Part shown: in pieces, positions 25,367 to 34,411 of the stretch
Numbering within the stretch: the stretch's first letter is position 1
Layout of the letters: each line of letters begins with the position of its first letter
Assembly (NCBI GenBank): GCA_963782495.1
Contig: CAWAJU010000003.1
Span: 124,001 to 188,000, forward strand
Direction: 5' to 3'
DNA length: 64,000 nt
Source: DASQBT01 sp963782495
Lineage (GTDB): Bacteria > Pseudomonadota > Gammaproteobacteria > Burkholderiales > Thiobacillaceae
Notes under the pieces: generated by a model
Database searches by the model: none
The model's input: the letters and a program-made list of their open reading frames with translations, nothing else
What the model was told of the DNA's origin: nothing
Made by a program: the position numbers and the translations under genes

Positions 25367-25999
25367 GTGAAACGATACTTTGTCACCGGACTTCTAGTCT
25401 GGGTGCCGCTGGGGATTACCTTGTGGGTGTTGAGCCTGCTGATCGGCACCATGGACATGAGCCTGCTGCTGCTGCCAAGTTCATGGCGTCCGGAGGCTTT
25501 GCTGGGCCTCAGCATTCCGGGCCTGGGTGTGATCCTGACTCTGCTGGTGATCTTCCTGACCGGCCTGGCAACGGCGAACATCATCGGCCAGAAGTTGGTG
25601 GATTTCTGGGAGTCCCTGCTGCTGCGCATCCCGGTGGTCAGGACCATCTACAACAGCGTCAAGCAGGTGTCCGACACGCTATTTTCCAGCGAGGGCCAGG
25701 CGTTCAAGAAGGTGCTGCTGGTGCGATATCCCCATCCCGAGGCGTGGTCGATTGCATTTCAGACCAACCTCCCCGATGTGGTGAAAGGCAAGCTGGATGA
25801 GGAGCATGTGGGGGTGTTCATTCCCACTACTCCGAGCCCGGTCAACGGATTCTATTTCTACGTGAAGAAAAGCGAATCGATCGAGCTGAACATGACGGTG
25901 GAAGACGCCCTTAAAGTCATTGTCTCCATGGGGGTGGCGACCATCGGGACCAAGCAGGGCCCGGAAAAGTTGCGTTCGCGATTTGCGGGCAATCAATAA
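25367..25999 (+). CDS. DUF502 family membrane protein
   Basis: 210 residues from GTG 25367. MKRYFVTGLLVWVPLGITLWVL is the conserved family N-terminus and first helix; a second helix spans about 45-70. The SLLLRIPVVRTIYNSVKQVSDTLFSS block is the family signature, and a soluble C-terminal domain follows. Function unknown; probably an inner-membrane protein. No Shine-Dalgarno sequence precedes the GTG; a hairpin and T-run fill that space. Thirteen bases before aspS. Confidence 0.85.
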   Translation: MKRYFVTGLLVWVPLGITLWVLSLLIGTMDMSLLLLPSSWRPEALLGLSIPGLGVILTLLVIFLTGLATANIIGQKLVDFWESLLLRIPVVRTIYNSVKQVSDTLFSSEGQAFKKVLLVRYPHPEAWSIAFQTNLPDVVKGKLDEEHVGVFIPTTPSPVNGFYFYVKKSESIELNMTVEDALKVIVSMGVATIGTKQGPEKLRSRFAGNQ

Positions 26000-26011
26000 A
26001 GAAGACATATC

Positions 26012-27799
26012 ATGATGCGCACTCATACCTGCGGCGAAGTTAACGCCGTACATATCGGTCAAACCGTTACCTTTTGCGGCTGGGCCCATCGCCGGCGCGA
26101 CCACGGCGGTGTCATCTTCATCGACCTGCGCGACCGCTACGGCCTGGTGCAGATCGTGTGCGATCCGGACATGGGCGCGGACTTCAAACGTGCGGAAGAG
26201 GTACGCCACGAGTTTGTGTTGCGAGTCCAGGGACTGGTGCGCGCGCGGCCGGAAGGCACTGCCAACCCGAATTTGCCAACCGGCGAAATCGAGGTGCTGG
26301 CGCGCGCGATGGAAGTGCTCAATGCCGCCGCGACGCCGCCTTTCCTGATCGATGACGACACAATCAATGAAAATGTTCGGCTGACCTACCGCTATCTCGA
26401 TCTGCGCCGCGAGCCCATGCAGAAGAACCTGGCGCTGCGCTACCGTATGGCGAAGACCATGCGCGACTATCTGGACGCCCAGGGTTTCATGGAAGTGGAG
26501 ACGCCGATGCTGACCCGATCCACCCCGGAAGGGGCACGCGATTACCTGGTGCCTTCACGGGTGCACGACGGCATGTTCTATGCGCTGCCCCAGTCGCCCC
26601 AGTTGTTCAAGCAGCTGCTGATGGTGGCCGGCTATGACCGCTACTTCCAGATCACCAAGTGCTTTCGCGATGAGGACCTGCGCGCTGATCGGCAGCCCGA
26701 ATTCACCCAGGTCGACCTGGAAATGTCCTTCGTCAATGAAGAGGATGTGATGAGTCTTGTGGAAGGCATGATCCGCGAGACCTTCAAGCAAGCGGCGAAG
26801 GTGGACCTGCCTGATCCATTTCCGCGCATGAGCTGGCTCGAGGCCATGGACAAGTATGGCTCCGACAAGCCGGATATGCGGGTCAAGCTCGAACTTACCG
26901 AACTCACCGAAGTGATGAAGGACGTGGACTTCAAAGTCTTCTCCGGTCCGGCCAACAGCGCCAACGGTCGGGTGGCCGCGCTTCTCATTCCAGGTGGCGC
27001 ATCCGCGCTTACCAGAGGCGAGATCGACGGCTACACCGAATTCGTCAAGATCTACGGCGCCAAGGGTTTGGCCTGGATCAAGGTCAACGAGCGGGCAAAG
27101 GGTCGCGAGGGGCTCCAGTCGCCCATCGTCAAGAACATCCACAATGCAGCACTGACCGCCATTTTGAACCTTAGCGGCGCGCGGGACGGCGACCTGATCT
27201 TCTTCGGCGCGGATTCCGCCAAAGTGGTGAATGATGCCCTGGGCGCGTTGCGCGCAAAGATTGGCCACGAGAAAGGCTATCTGACCGGCGCGGCGTGGAC
27301 GCCCTTGTGGGTGGTGGACTTCCCCATGTTCGAATACGACGAGGAAGTGAAGCGCTGGGTCGCCCTGCATCATCCCTTCACTGCGGCCAAGCCAGGGCAT
27401 GAAGACATGCTGGAATCCAACCCGGGCGGCTGCCTGTCACGGGCCTACGACATGGTACTCAACGGCTGGGAAGTGGGCGGCGGTTCGATCCGGATTCATC
27501 GCGAGGACGTGCAGGAAAAAGTCTTTGCCGCGCTCGACATCAGCCACGAGGAACAGCGCGCCAAGTTCGGCTTCCTTCTCGATGCGCTGCAATATGGCGC
27601 GCCACCGCACGGCGGACTGGCCTTCGGCCTCGACCGTCTGGTCACGCTGGTCGCGGGTGCCGAATCGATTCGCGACGTGATCGCCTTCCCCAAGACCCAG
27701 CGGGCCAACGACCTGATGACCGACGCCCCCAACCAGGTGGACGAGAAGCAGCTGCGCGAATTGCACATCCGCCTGCGCAATTCCCCGCCAGGAATGTGA
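26012..27799 (+). CDS. aspS: Aspartyl-tRNA synthetase
   Basis: 595 residues, bacterial type. An N-terminal OB-fold reads the anticodon (VTFCGWAHRRRDHGGVIFIDLRDRYG). The class II core has motif 2 (ITKCFRDEDLRADRQPEFTQVD), the GAD insertion (about 290-420) and motif 3 (GLAFGLDRL). It charges tRNA-Asp with aspartate; whether it also charges tRNA-Asn depends on gatCAB and asnS, which are not in the window. Start is ATG 26012 or 26015. Confidence 0.98.
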   Translation: MMRTHTCGEVNAVHIGQTVTFCGWAHRRRDHGGVIFIDLRDRYGLVQIVCDPDMGADFKRAEEVRHEFVLRVQGLVRARPEGTANPNLPTGEIEVLARAMEVLNAAATPPFLIDDDTINENVRLTYRYLDLRREPMQKNLALRYRMAKTMRDYLDAQGFMEVETPMLTRSTPEGARDYLVPSRVHDGMFYALPQSPQLFKQLLMVAGYDRYFQITKCFRDEDLRADRQPEFTQVDLEMSFVNEEDVMSLVEGMIRETFKQAAKVDLPDPFPRMSWLEAMDKYGSDKPDMRVKLELTELTEVMKDVDFKVFSGPANSANGRVAALLIPGGASALTRGEIDGYTEFVKIYGAKGLAWIKVNERAKGREGLQSPIVKNIHNAALTAILNLSGARDGDLIFFGADSAKVVNDALGALRAKIGHEKGYLTGAAWTPLWVVDFPMFEYDEEVKRWVALHHPFTAAKPGHEDMLESNPGGCLSRAYDMVLNGWEVGGGSIRIHREDVQEKVFAALDISHEEQRAKFGFLLDALQYGAPPHGGLAFGLDRLVTLVAGAESIRDVIAFPKTQRANDLMTDAPNQVDEKQLRELHIRLRNSPPGM

Positions 27800-27888
27800 G
27801 GTGTGAAGGAATAGGCGCGGGTGCGGGACGAGCGGCGAACCACACGCATCCGTTGCATGCCCTCCTTACTTCTCCCTCCTCACGAAGC

Positions 27889-28326
27889 ATGTACAAGATC
27901 CCCGTCTCGGTCCTGGTCGTGATTCATACGCCGGACAATCAGGTGCTGCTGCTGGAGCGCGCCGACCACCCGGGCTGGTGGCAGTCGGTGACAGGCTCGC
28001 AGGACCCCCAGGAAACCCTGCTGCAGACCGCAATCCGGGAAGTCAGGGAAGAGACGGGCCTGAATGCCCAAGCCTACCTGCTGACGAACTGGCTCCAGAC
28101 CAATGTGTACGAAATCTTTGAGTGCTACCGGCAGCGCTATGCGCCCGGCACCACGCATAACACTGAACATGTCTTTGGCCTGGAAGTGCCCACGACCCTG
28201 GCGGTTTGCCTGGCACCCGCCGAGCACCTCAACTACCAGTGGCTGCAGGCTGAGCAGGCGGCGGCCAAATGCTTCTCCCCAAGCAATGCCGAGGCGATCC
28301 GAAGTCTGGTCAGACGGTCCGGTTGA
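27889..28326 (+). CDS. nudB: Dihydroneopterin triphosphate diphosphatase
   Basis: 145 residues from ATG 27889. The Nudix box is complete: G-SQDPQ-E-TLLQTAI-REVREETG, residues about 38-60. The protein starts MYKIPVSVLVVIHT as NudB does. It removes pyrophosphate from dihydroneopterin triphosphate in folate synthesis. It directly follows aspS, as in other betaproteobacteria and close to the E. coli arrangement. Confidence 0.9.
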   Translation: MYKIPVSVLVVIHTPDNQVLLLERADHPGWWQSVTGSQDPQETLLQTAIREVREETGLNAQAYLLTNWLQTNVYEIFECYRQRYAPGTTHNTEHVFGLEVPTTLAVCLAPAEHLNYQWLQAEQAAAKCFSPSNAEAIRSLVRRSG

Positions 28327-28404
28327 ATCCCGGCGCATGATCCGGGCTAAGCTTGTGGCAGAATTGGACTGTCGCACTTTCCGCAACCGACCCCGGGACC
28401 ATTG

Positions 28405-28983
28405 ATGAATCGGCGTATCGCACTTGCCTTCTTGACTGCGCTGGTTTTCTTCTCGTGGGTTCCGCGCTCCTGCGTCGCGGATCCCGGACTGCATGCACTG
28501 GTGGACGTCGACCGCAGCATGATCCTCGGCAGCATTACAGTCAGGGCGTTCATCGACGTGCCGGTGGAACCCCGGGTAGCCTGGGCGGTGTTGACCGATT
28601 ACGACCGACTGGCGGATTTTGTGCCGGACATGCATGAGTCGCGGCTGGTCAGCAAGCCGGGGCAACCGCACCGGGTCTTTCAACGCGGCGAGAAGTCCTG
28701 GCTGATTCTGGATGCTCCATTCGAGGTGCTCATGCAGATGGATGAAGCCCCGCCCTCGCGCATTGCATTCCACCAGCTTTCCGGCACCTTGCGCGACATG
28801 TTCGGGGAATGGCACCTGCTGCCGATTAGGGGCGGGCTCCGCGTCACCTACTATGCACAGATGGAGCCGGGCCTGCTCTCGCCCCGCGCGCCTGGCGACT
28901 CAATGCTGATCCGTGCCGACATTCAGCGCATGCTTGAGGCCATCGCGCGCGAAATGGTGCGGCGCCAGCAGCACAGGCCGTGA
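28405..28983 (+). CDS. Secreted SRPBCC/START-like protein, first of a tandem pair
   Basis: 192 residues from ATG 28405; an in-frame TTG one codon earlier is less likely. A signal peptide (about 1-25) precedes an SRPBCC lipid-binding-type domain with VAWAVLTDYDRLADFVPDM, the polyketide-cyclase/START signature. Family members bind hydrophobic ligands, and the export signal places this one in the periplasm. The stop overlaps the start of a paralogue (GTGA), so the two are made together. Function unknown. Confidence 0.75.
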   Translation: MNRRIALAFLTALVFFSWVPRSCVADPGLHALVDVDRSMILGSITVRAFIDVPVEPRVAWAVLTDYDRLADFVPDMHESRLVSKPGQPHRVFQRGEKSWLILDAPFEVLMQMDEAPPSRIAFHQLSGTLRDMFGEWHLLPIRGGLRVTYYAQMEPGLLSPRAPGDSMLIRADIQRMLEAIAREMVRRQQHRP

Positions 28984-29531
28984 CGGCGTCAGCCTGGTTT
29001 CCGTGCCGGGTTGTCCTGGCCCTGTCGTGCCTGCTGGCCAGCGCGGCCTACGCCGATGCCGAGGTTCAGGTCGAGGCGGATGCGAACGTGGTTCACATTT
29101 CCGCGCAGGTCGCCACCGGTGTGGATCGCAAGACCGCATGGCAGGTGCTGACCGATTACGACCATTGGGCGGAGTTTGTGCCCGGCCTGCTGGTGAGCCG
29201 GGTCGTCTCCCGGCCAGGTGAACCGTTGCTGGTCGAACAGCGCGGCAGGATTCCGTGGCTGCCGAACTTTCCCCTGGTAGTGATCGCCGCGGTGGAGGAG
29301 ACCCCTTACAAGAGCCTGCGTTTTCAGCGCATCGCCGGAAACCTCAAGGCGATGGACGGCGAGTGGCAAATTCAGGGCAAGTCTCGCGTGCGGCTGATCT
29401 ATCGTTCCACGGTGGAGCCGGGTTTTCCCTTGCCACCCCAGATGAGCATCGAGATTTTCCGCCAGGACGCCAAAGTTCGCCTTGAGGCCATGGCCCAGGA
29501 GATGGCGCGCCGGGCCGCTGCGGAGCGCTAA
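28980..29531 (+). CDS. Secreted SRPBCC/START-like protein, second of a tandem pair
   Basis: 183 residues from a GTG in the GTGA overlap. It has a signal peptide ending near ASAAYA-DA and the domain motif TAWQVLTDYDHWAEFVPGLL. Both copies share the -AWxVLTDYDxxAxFVP- core and an EPG turn near the C-terminus, so they arose by duplication and diverged strongly elsewhere. It ends 9 bases from the convergent ABC permease gene. Confidence 0.75.
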   Translation: MTASAWFPCRVVLALSCLLASAAYADAEVQVEADANVVHISAQVATGVDRKTAWQVLTDYDHWAEFVPGLLVSRVVSRPGEPLLVEQRGRIPWLPNFPLVVIAAVEETPYKSLRFQRIAGNLKAMDGEWQIQGKSRVRLIYRSTVEPGFPLPPQMSIEIFRQDAKVRLEAMAQEMARRAAAER

Positions 29532-29540
29532 GCGACTGCC

Positions 29541-30827
29541 TCAGATCCGGCCCTGATAGCGCAGGATTGCCACTCCGTGGCAGAGTGCGGAGAAGGCAAG
29601 CAGGCCCAGCATTTCCGGCAGCGCGTCAGAAATACCGCCGCCACGCACGAAGATGTCAAGGAAACCGTCCAGGCCCCAGGACAGGGGTGAGAGCAGCGCC
29701 AGCTTCTGCATCAGGGGCGGCATCACCGCCTTGGGCACCAGGATGCCACCCAAAGCCGCCATGATCATCACGGTGGCGGAGCTGAAGCTGGCAGCCTGCT
29801 CCGCAGTCCGCGCGTACATCGATACAAAGATGCCGAAGCCAATCGCCGCCAGACTGGCGGCTGCGCCCAGCAGAACAAGGGCCAAGGGGGCGTTGCCCAG
29901 ATCCAGACGGTCGCCGCCCAGCAGGGGCAGCACGTAGACGCTGACCACCAGAATGGAAGCCATCTGGATCTGGTTGATCACGAAAAAGGGCAGGGCCTTT
30001 CCTCCCAGTACCACCCAGGCCGGCACCGTCATGGTCTGTAGCCGAAACAGGTTGCCCTGTTCGCGCTCCCGGATGAACGATACCGACAGCGGCACCGTCA
30101 GGAAGAACATGGCTAGCAGCGTCCAGGCCGGGGCGTTCTGCTGCACCGCGGTGGGGGTGATGAGACTGTCGTGATTGCCAGTCACCAGTTCGCTTTGCAG
30201 CGGGACGAACAAATGCGTTTTTTCCATGTCGGGTAGGGGCACGTAATGCTCACCCAGGCTAATGCGCAGGACCTGGTCGAGCTGCTCGCGTCCGAGCCGC
30301 ATGCCGACCCCGTGAAGGGCGAGGTCCAGCGCCCCTTCCAGCACTCTGCGGTAGTCGGAACGCAGAGCCGGGTCCGCCAGCACCCGAACCTCCACCGGTT
30401 TTTCCATGCGCAAGTCCGGCGGGACGCCGGCCAGAATTTCCCCCACCCGGCGCCGGGCCTGCTCAGTGGCGCCGGCTGGGATGAGCACGGCGATTTTGTA
30501 GCGCCCTTCCTGCACCCATTGCCGGGCCTGAGCTTCGGTCGCCAGCTCGGCCAGGGCTACCTGGATGTGGGGATTGGAGCGTAAGGCGCGGATTACACCT
30601 TGTGCAATCTCTGCCCTGTCCGGGCTGACCACCAGAACGGGAAACGAGGCACCGGGCCGGTCGCCGAACGCATCCCGGAGTGCCAGCGACAGAATCAGCA
30701 CGAACAATACCGGCATGATGAGGAAGAGTGCCAGGGCCTGCCGGTCGCGCAGGATGATGCGGGTGTCTTTCATGACACAGGCATAGAAGCGCGGAAGTTC
30801 GCCCATGGTTCTCGACCACAGAGTCAC
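29541..30827 (-). CDS. ABC-2 type transporter permease
   Basis: 428 residues. One N-terminal helix (ALFLIMPVLFVLILSLAL) is followed by a large periplasmic domain (about 50-240) and five C-terminal helices, the layout of ABC2_membrane_3 exporters such as YhhJ. The proposed GTG start overlaps the ATPase stop by four bases (GTGA); ATG 30806 is an alternative. The pair likely exports a lipid, drug or peptide. No membrane-fusion protein is adjacent. Confidence 0.85.
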   Translation of the reverse strand: MTLWSRTMGELPRFYACVMKDTRIILRDRQALALFLIMPVLFVLILSLALRDAFGDRPGASFPVLVVSPDRAEIAQGVIRALRSNPHIQVALAELATEAQARQWVQEGRYKIAVLIPAGATEQARRRVGEILAGVPPDLRMEKPVEVRVLADPALRSDYRRVLEGALDLALHGVGMRLGREQLDQVLRISLGEHYVPLPDMEKTHLFVPLQSELVTGNHDSLITPTAVQQNAPAWTLLAMFFLTVPLSVSFIREREQGNLFRLQTMTVPAWVVLGGKALPFFVINQIQMASILVVSVYVLPLLGGDRLDLGNAPLALVLLGAAASLAAIGFGIFVSMYARTAEQAASFSSATVMIMAALGGILVPKAVMPPLMQKLALLSPLSWGLDGFLDIFVRGGGISDALPEMLGLLAFSALCHGVAILRYQGRI

Positions 30828-31828
30828 TGGCGCACGTCCCTGTCGATCGATTGAAGGAAGATCTGCTCGAGGTTGGAGCCGCCGTAGCCCATCGACTCCA
30901 CGCCGACCCCGGCATCTCTCAACGCCTGCAAGAGCGCCAGAGCTGCCAGGTCGGTTTGCGCACCAGTGGCCCGCAGACAGCGCCCGCTGATGCTCAAGTC
31001 GCCCACCTCGTCCAGCTTGTTCAGCACACTGCTCAGACCGGGCGGTAGGTCGCGGTCGAACCGGATCTGGATCACTTCGTCGCGTCGTGTGCCAAGCAGC
31101 TCCTGCACGCCGCCTTGGATCACGATCTGGCCATGGTTCATGATGGCCACGTCGTGACAGAGCTGCTCGGCCTCATCCATGTAATGGGTGGAGATCAATA
31201 TGGTGACGCCGGCCGCATGCAGTTCGCGCAGCCGCTGGTGGATCAGCAAGCGGGACTGCGGATCGATGGCCACGGTGGGCTCGTCAAGGAAGAGAATCTG
31301 CGGTTCATGGATCAATCCGATCACCAGGTTGAGGCGGCGCTTGAATCCGCCCGAAAAGTGCTCCACCGGAGTGTTGGCCTGATCGCCGATTTGTGCCAGG
31401 TCGAGACAGGCCTGCACCCTTTCCTCAAGCCGCTTGCCGGTGAGGTCCTGCATGCGGCCGAAGTACTCCAGGTTTTCATGCGCGGTGAGGCTGGGATAGA
31501 GGGCTGGTTCCTGGGGCACCACACCGATCAGGTGCTTGACCTCGGCGGCCGCGTTTGGCATGTCCAGGCCCCCGACGCGCACGCAGCCCGAGGTGGGCCT
31601 GAGCAGGCCGCACAGGATGGAGAGCAGGGTCGTCTTGCCGGCGCCGTTGGGACCGAGGATGCCGTAGATGACATTGTTCGGAACGACGAGCGTGAGGGCG
31701 TTGAGGGCGGGTGGCATGCCCGCCTTGAACTGTTTGACGAGGTTTCTGACCTCTATCGCCGGCTTGCCCTGACCGCTCGTGGCAGTCCGGAGTGCGGGAG
31801 CGCAAGGGGTACCCACTATGGCTGCCAC
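30824..31828 (-). CDS. ABC transporter ATP-binding protein
   Basis: 334 residues. Walker A GPNGAGKT (near 60), signature SGGFKRR (near 158), Walker B ILFLDEPT and the STHYMDEAEQLCHD switch region are all visible. An additional C-terminal domain of about 90 residues is typical of DrrA/NodI-type exporters. The start is a GTG at 31828 with a second in-frame GTG four codons on, so the N-terminus is uncertain. It forms an operon with the permease. Confidence 0.88.
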   Translation of the reverse strand: MAAIVGTPCAPALRTATSGQGKPAIEVRNLVKQFKAGMPPALNALTLVVPNNVIYGILGPNGAGKTTLLSILCGLLRPTSGCVRVGGLDMPNAAAEVKHLIGVVPQEPALYPSLTAHENLEYFGRMQDLTGKRLEERVQACLDLAQIGDQANTPVEHFSGGFKRRLNLVIGLIHEPQILFLDEPTVAIDPQSRLLIHQRLRELHAAGVTILISTHYMDEAEQLCHDVAIMNHGQIVIQGGVQELLGTRRDEVIQIRFDRDLPPGLSSVLNKLDEVGDLSISGRCLRATGAQTDLAALALLQALRDAGVGVESMGYGGSNLEQIFLQSIDRDVRQ

Positions 31829-32118
31829 ATCACAAGCCGATTCCTCGCCATGGTTCTGGGGAAAAGGGGTTTATAGCAGAGGCGCCGAACAGCCTTGCCT
31901 GCCACCGGCGCGTTGGCCGATGTAATCGGGCGAACCGAGTGACGGAGTCCCATGGCAAATCGGCCCAAGGATGAATTGCAGGACAATGTTGATACGGCGC
32001 GTTGATGTGATGTTGGATTGTACCGGCGCCTGGCGGTGCGGCAAAATTGCGCCCGTCAGGGCTGAAGCAGGAGCATTGCGGGTGAGGAAATTTCCGGAGC
32101 TTGCGATATAGTAAGACG

Positions 32119-32871
32119 ATGACTTTGCCTCTCCATATCGCCAGCTACAACATCCACAAAGGCTTGTCGCATTTCAACCGGCGGCTGACGGTCCACGAGG
32201 TACGCGATCAGCTCAGGCAGCTGGGCGCGGAAATCGTGTTTCTGCAGGAAGTGCAAGGCACCCATGACAAGCGTGCCGGTCTCTTCAGCCACTGGCCGGA
32301 TCAACCCCAGCATGAGTTTCTCGCCGACAAGGTTTTTGGCGATTTTGCCTATGGCAAGAACTCCGTTTACAACCACGGCCATCACGGCAATGCCATCCTG
32401 TCCCGCTATCCCATCCTGCGCTGGAACAATGTCGATATTTCCGCCCATGCCTTTGAAGCCCGCGGCATGCTGCATTGCGAACTGCAGTTGCCCGGCCTGT
32501 CGCAGCCCCTGCACTGCATCAATGTGCACCTGGGCCTGACCGAGCGCGGCCGGCGCCGGCAGATCGACATGATTTCCCGGCGCATCCAGGAAATGGTGCC
32601 GGCTGACGCGCCGCTGATCCTGGCTGGAGACTTCAACGATTGGCGTACCCGGGCGTGCCTCTACATGCGCAAGGAATTGCATCTGAGCGAGGTATTTGAA
32701 GCCCACCATGGCCAGCCGGCGAAGAGTTTTCCCTCCGCCATGCCGATCTTTCAACTCGACCGCATCTACACACGCGGCTTCCGGGTGCGCAATGCGGACG
32801 TGCATTCGGGTTTTCCCTGGCGACGATATTCCGATCACGCAGCGCTGACAGCGACCCTGATCCCGGCATGA
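32119..32871 (+). CDS. Endonuclease/exonuclease/phosphatase family protein, YbhP-like
   Basis: 250 residues from ATG 32119. EEP-family motifs are present: LPLHIASYNIHKG (metal-binding Asn), IVFLQEV (catalytic Glu), LILAGDFNDWRT (Asp/Asn pair) and YSDHAALTATL (catalytic His). The stop overlaps the ClsB start by ATGA. E. coli pairs ybhP with clsB (ybhO) in the same order, so this is probably the YbhP counterpart. Its substrate is unknown but may be a phospholipid. Confidence 0.85.
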   Translation: MTLPLHIASYNIHKGLSHFNRRLTVHEVRDQLRQLGAEIVFLQEVQGTHDKRAGLFSHWPDQPQHEFLADKVFGDFAYGKNSVYNHGHHGNAILSRYPILRWNNVDISAHAFEARGMLHCELQLPGLSQPLHCINVHLGLTERGRRRQIDMISRRIQEMVPADAPLILAGDFNDWRTRACLYMRKELHLSEVFEAHHGQPAKSFPSAMPIFQLDRIYTRGFRVRNADVHSGFPWRRYSDHAALTATLIPA

Positions 32872-34064
32872 GCCGATCTTCGCGGCGCTCTGTTTTCTCC
32901 CGCAAATCGCTGCGTTTCGTTTCTGGCAATGAGCTGAACCTGCTGCAAAACGGCTCGATGTATTTTCCTGCGCTGGAGGCCGCGATTTCGGAGGCACAAC
33001 AGGAAATCTTCCTGGAAACCTATATCTTCAAGAGTGATACGATCGGCACCCGGATTGCGGCAGCGCTGGAACAGGCAGCCAGAAGGGGCGTGAAGGTGCG
33101 GCTGATGGTGGACGCCTTCGGTTCCAACACCACGCCGGGCGTGTTTTTCAAGGACATGCAAGCCGCGGGTGTGGCGCTGCATCTCTACCGGCCCAAACGG
33201 GGCTGGCTGCATTTGAAGCGTCACCGCCTGCGCCGTCTGCATCGCAAGCTGGTTTGCATCGATGGGACGAAGGCTTTCATTGGTGGGATCAACATCGAGG
33301 ATGATCTGGACGTGCCGGGGGTGACTCAGCCGAGGTTCGACCATGCGGTGCAAATCCAGGGTCCCCTGGTGCTCAGGGTCAGGGAACAGATGGCCAGGCT
33401 GTGGAATCTGCTGGAGTGGGCCGGGCAGCAGAGTCGGCCGCAGGAGCTGGCGCCGCCGGCTGTACCCGTGCCGGCAGGGCGGCAGCGCGCTGCGCTGGTG
33501 ATCCGCGACAATCTGTTCCACCGCAGGGACATCGAGCGAAACTATTTGTCCGCAATCGGCCACGCCCGTGAGGAAATCGTCCTCGCCAACGCCTACTTCC
33601 TCCCCGGCAGGCGCCTGCGGCGGGCCTTGATCGAAGCGGCGCGCCGTGGCGTGAGCGTTACCCTGCTGCTGCAGGGGCGGGTTGATCACGCCTTGCAACA
33701 TCACGCTTCGCATGCGCTGTATGGCCAACTTCTGGGTGCAGGGGTTGCCATCTATCAATACCAGGTCGCCAACCTCCATGCCAAGGCGGCGGTCATCGAC
33801 GGGCACTGGGCTACGGTGGGGTCCAGCAATCTTGAACCGTTCAGTCTGATCCTTTCGCGCGAAGCCAATGTGGTTGTGGAAGACAAGCCCTTCGCCAGCG
33901 AATTGAGAGCAAGCCTGCGATCCGCGATCGCGAATCAGAGCACCAAGACCGAACCAAAATTCTGGGCAGGGCGCAACCGCTTGCAGAGGATGCGCGACTG
34001 GCTGGCGTACGGCGTGGTGCGACTCCTGGCGGCGGCGGCCAGTCCACGCGACAGGCTCTATTGA
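32868..34064 (+). CDS. clsB: Cardiolipin synthase B
   Basis: 398 residues. Two phospholipase D (HKD) motifs are complete: HRKLVCIDGTKAFIGGIN (near 125) and HAKAAVIDGHWATVGSSN (near 305). There are no N-terminal membrane helices, which separates ClsB from ClsA. It joins phosphatidyl groups to form cardiolipin at the inner membrane. The start overlaps the YbhP-like gene (ATGA). Confidence 0.9.
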   Translation: MSRSSRRSVFSRKSLRFVSGNELNLLQNGSMYFPALEAAISEAQQEIFLETYIFKSDTIGTRIAAALEQAARRGVKVRLMVDAFGSNTTPGVFFKDMQAAGVALHLYRPKRGWLHLKRHRLRRLHRKLVCIDGTKAFIGGINIEDDLDVPGVTQPRFDHAVQIQGPLVLRVREQMARLWNLLEWAGQQSRPQELAPPAVPVPAGRQRAALVIRDNLFHRRDIERNYLSAIGHAREEIVLANAYFLPGRRLRRALIEAARRGVSVTLLLQGRVDHALQHHASHALYGQLLGAGVAIYQYQVANLHAKAAVIDGHWATVGSSNLEPFSLILSREANVVVEDKPFASELRASLRSAIANQSTKTEPKFWAGRNRLQRMRDWLAYGVVRLLAAAASPRDRLY

Positions 34065-34103
34065 GCGGCACTCAGTTCAATTCGTGGCCATCAGCAAACA
34101 GGC

Positions 34104-34277
34104 CTAGCGGTAGTGATAGTCGCGGTGATCATCGTGGCGATGGTCGTCATATCCGCGATCGCGATCGTGTCCATAAGCGTAGCCGTGGTCATAGCCGCCG
34201 CGATCGAACACGACACAGCCCGACAGGCTCAGCACGATGCTCGCGAGCATCGTCGACAGCAAGAGTTTGACGGTCAT
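34104..34277 (-). CDS. Small His/Asp/Tyr-rich lipoprotein
   Basis: 57 residues. AAGGAGGTGG (34281-34290 on the minus strand), a near-perfect anti-SD match, lies four bases before the ATG. Residues 1-20 are a signal peptide with lipobox LSGC (Cys21). The mature 37-residue chain has six His, ten Asp and seven Tyr, in repeats such as YDHGYAYGHDRDRGYDDHRHDD, split here by reading only. A metal-binding or surface-charge role is possible. The family is not recognised. Confidence 0.75.
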   Translation of the reverse strand: MTVKLLLSTMLASIVLSLSGCVVFDRGGYDHGYAYGHDRDRGYDDHRHDDHRDYHYR

Positions 34278-34411
34278 GGCCCACCTCCTTTTGAAGACGT
34301 TACGCTAGTAGGATGACGCGGCACCATGATTCGTTCCGGCTTGAGCCGCTGAGGATGTAACAATGTGTAACCGGCGGCACAAACCTGCCGCGCTTGCATG
34401 GTCGCCAGCGC

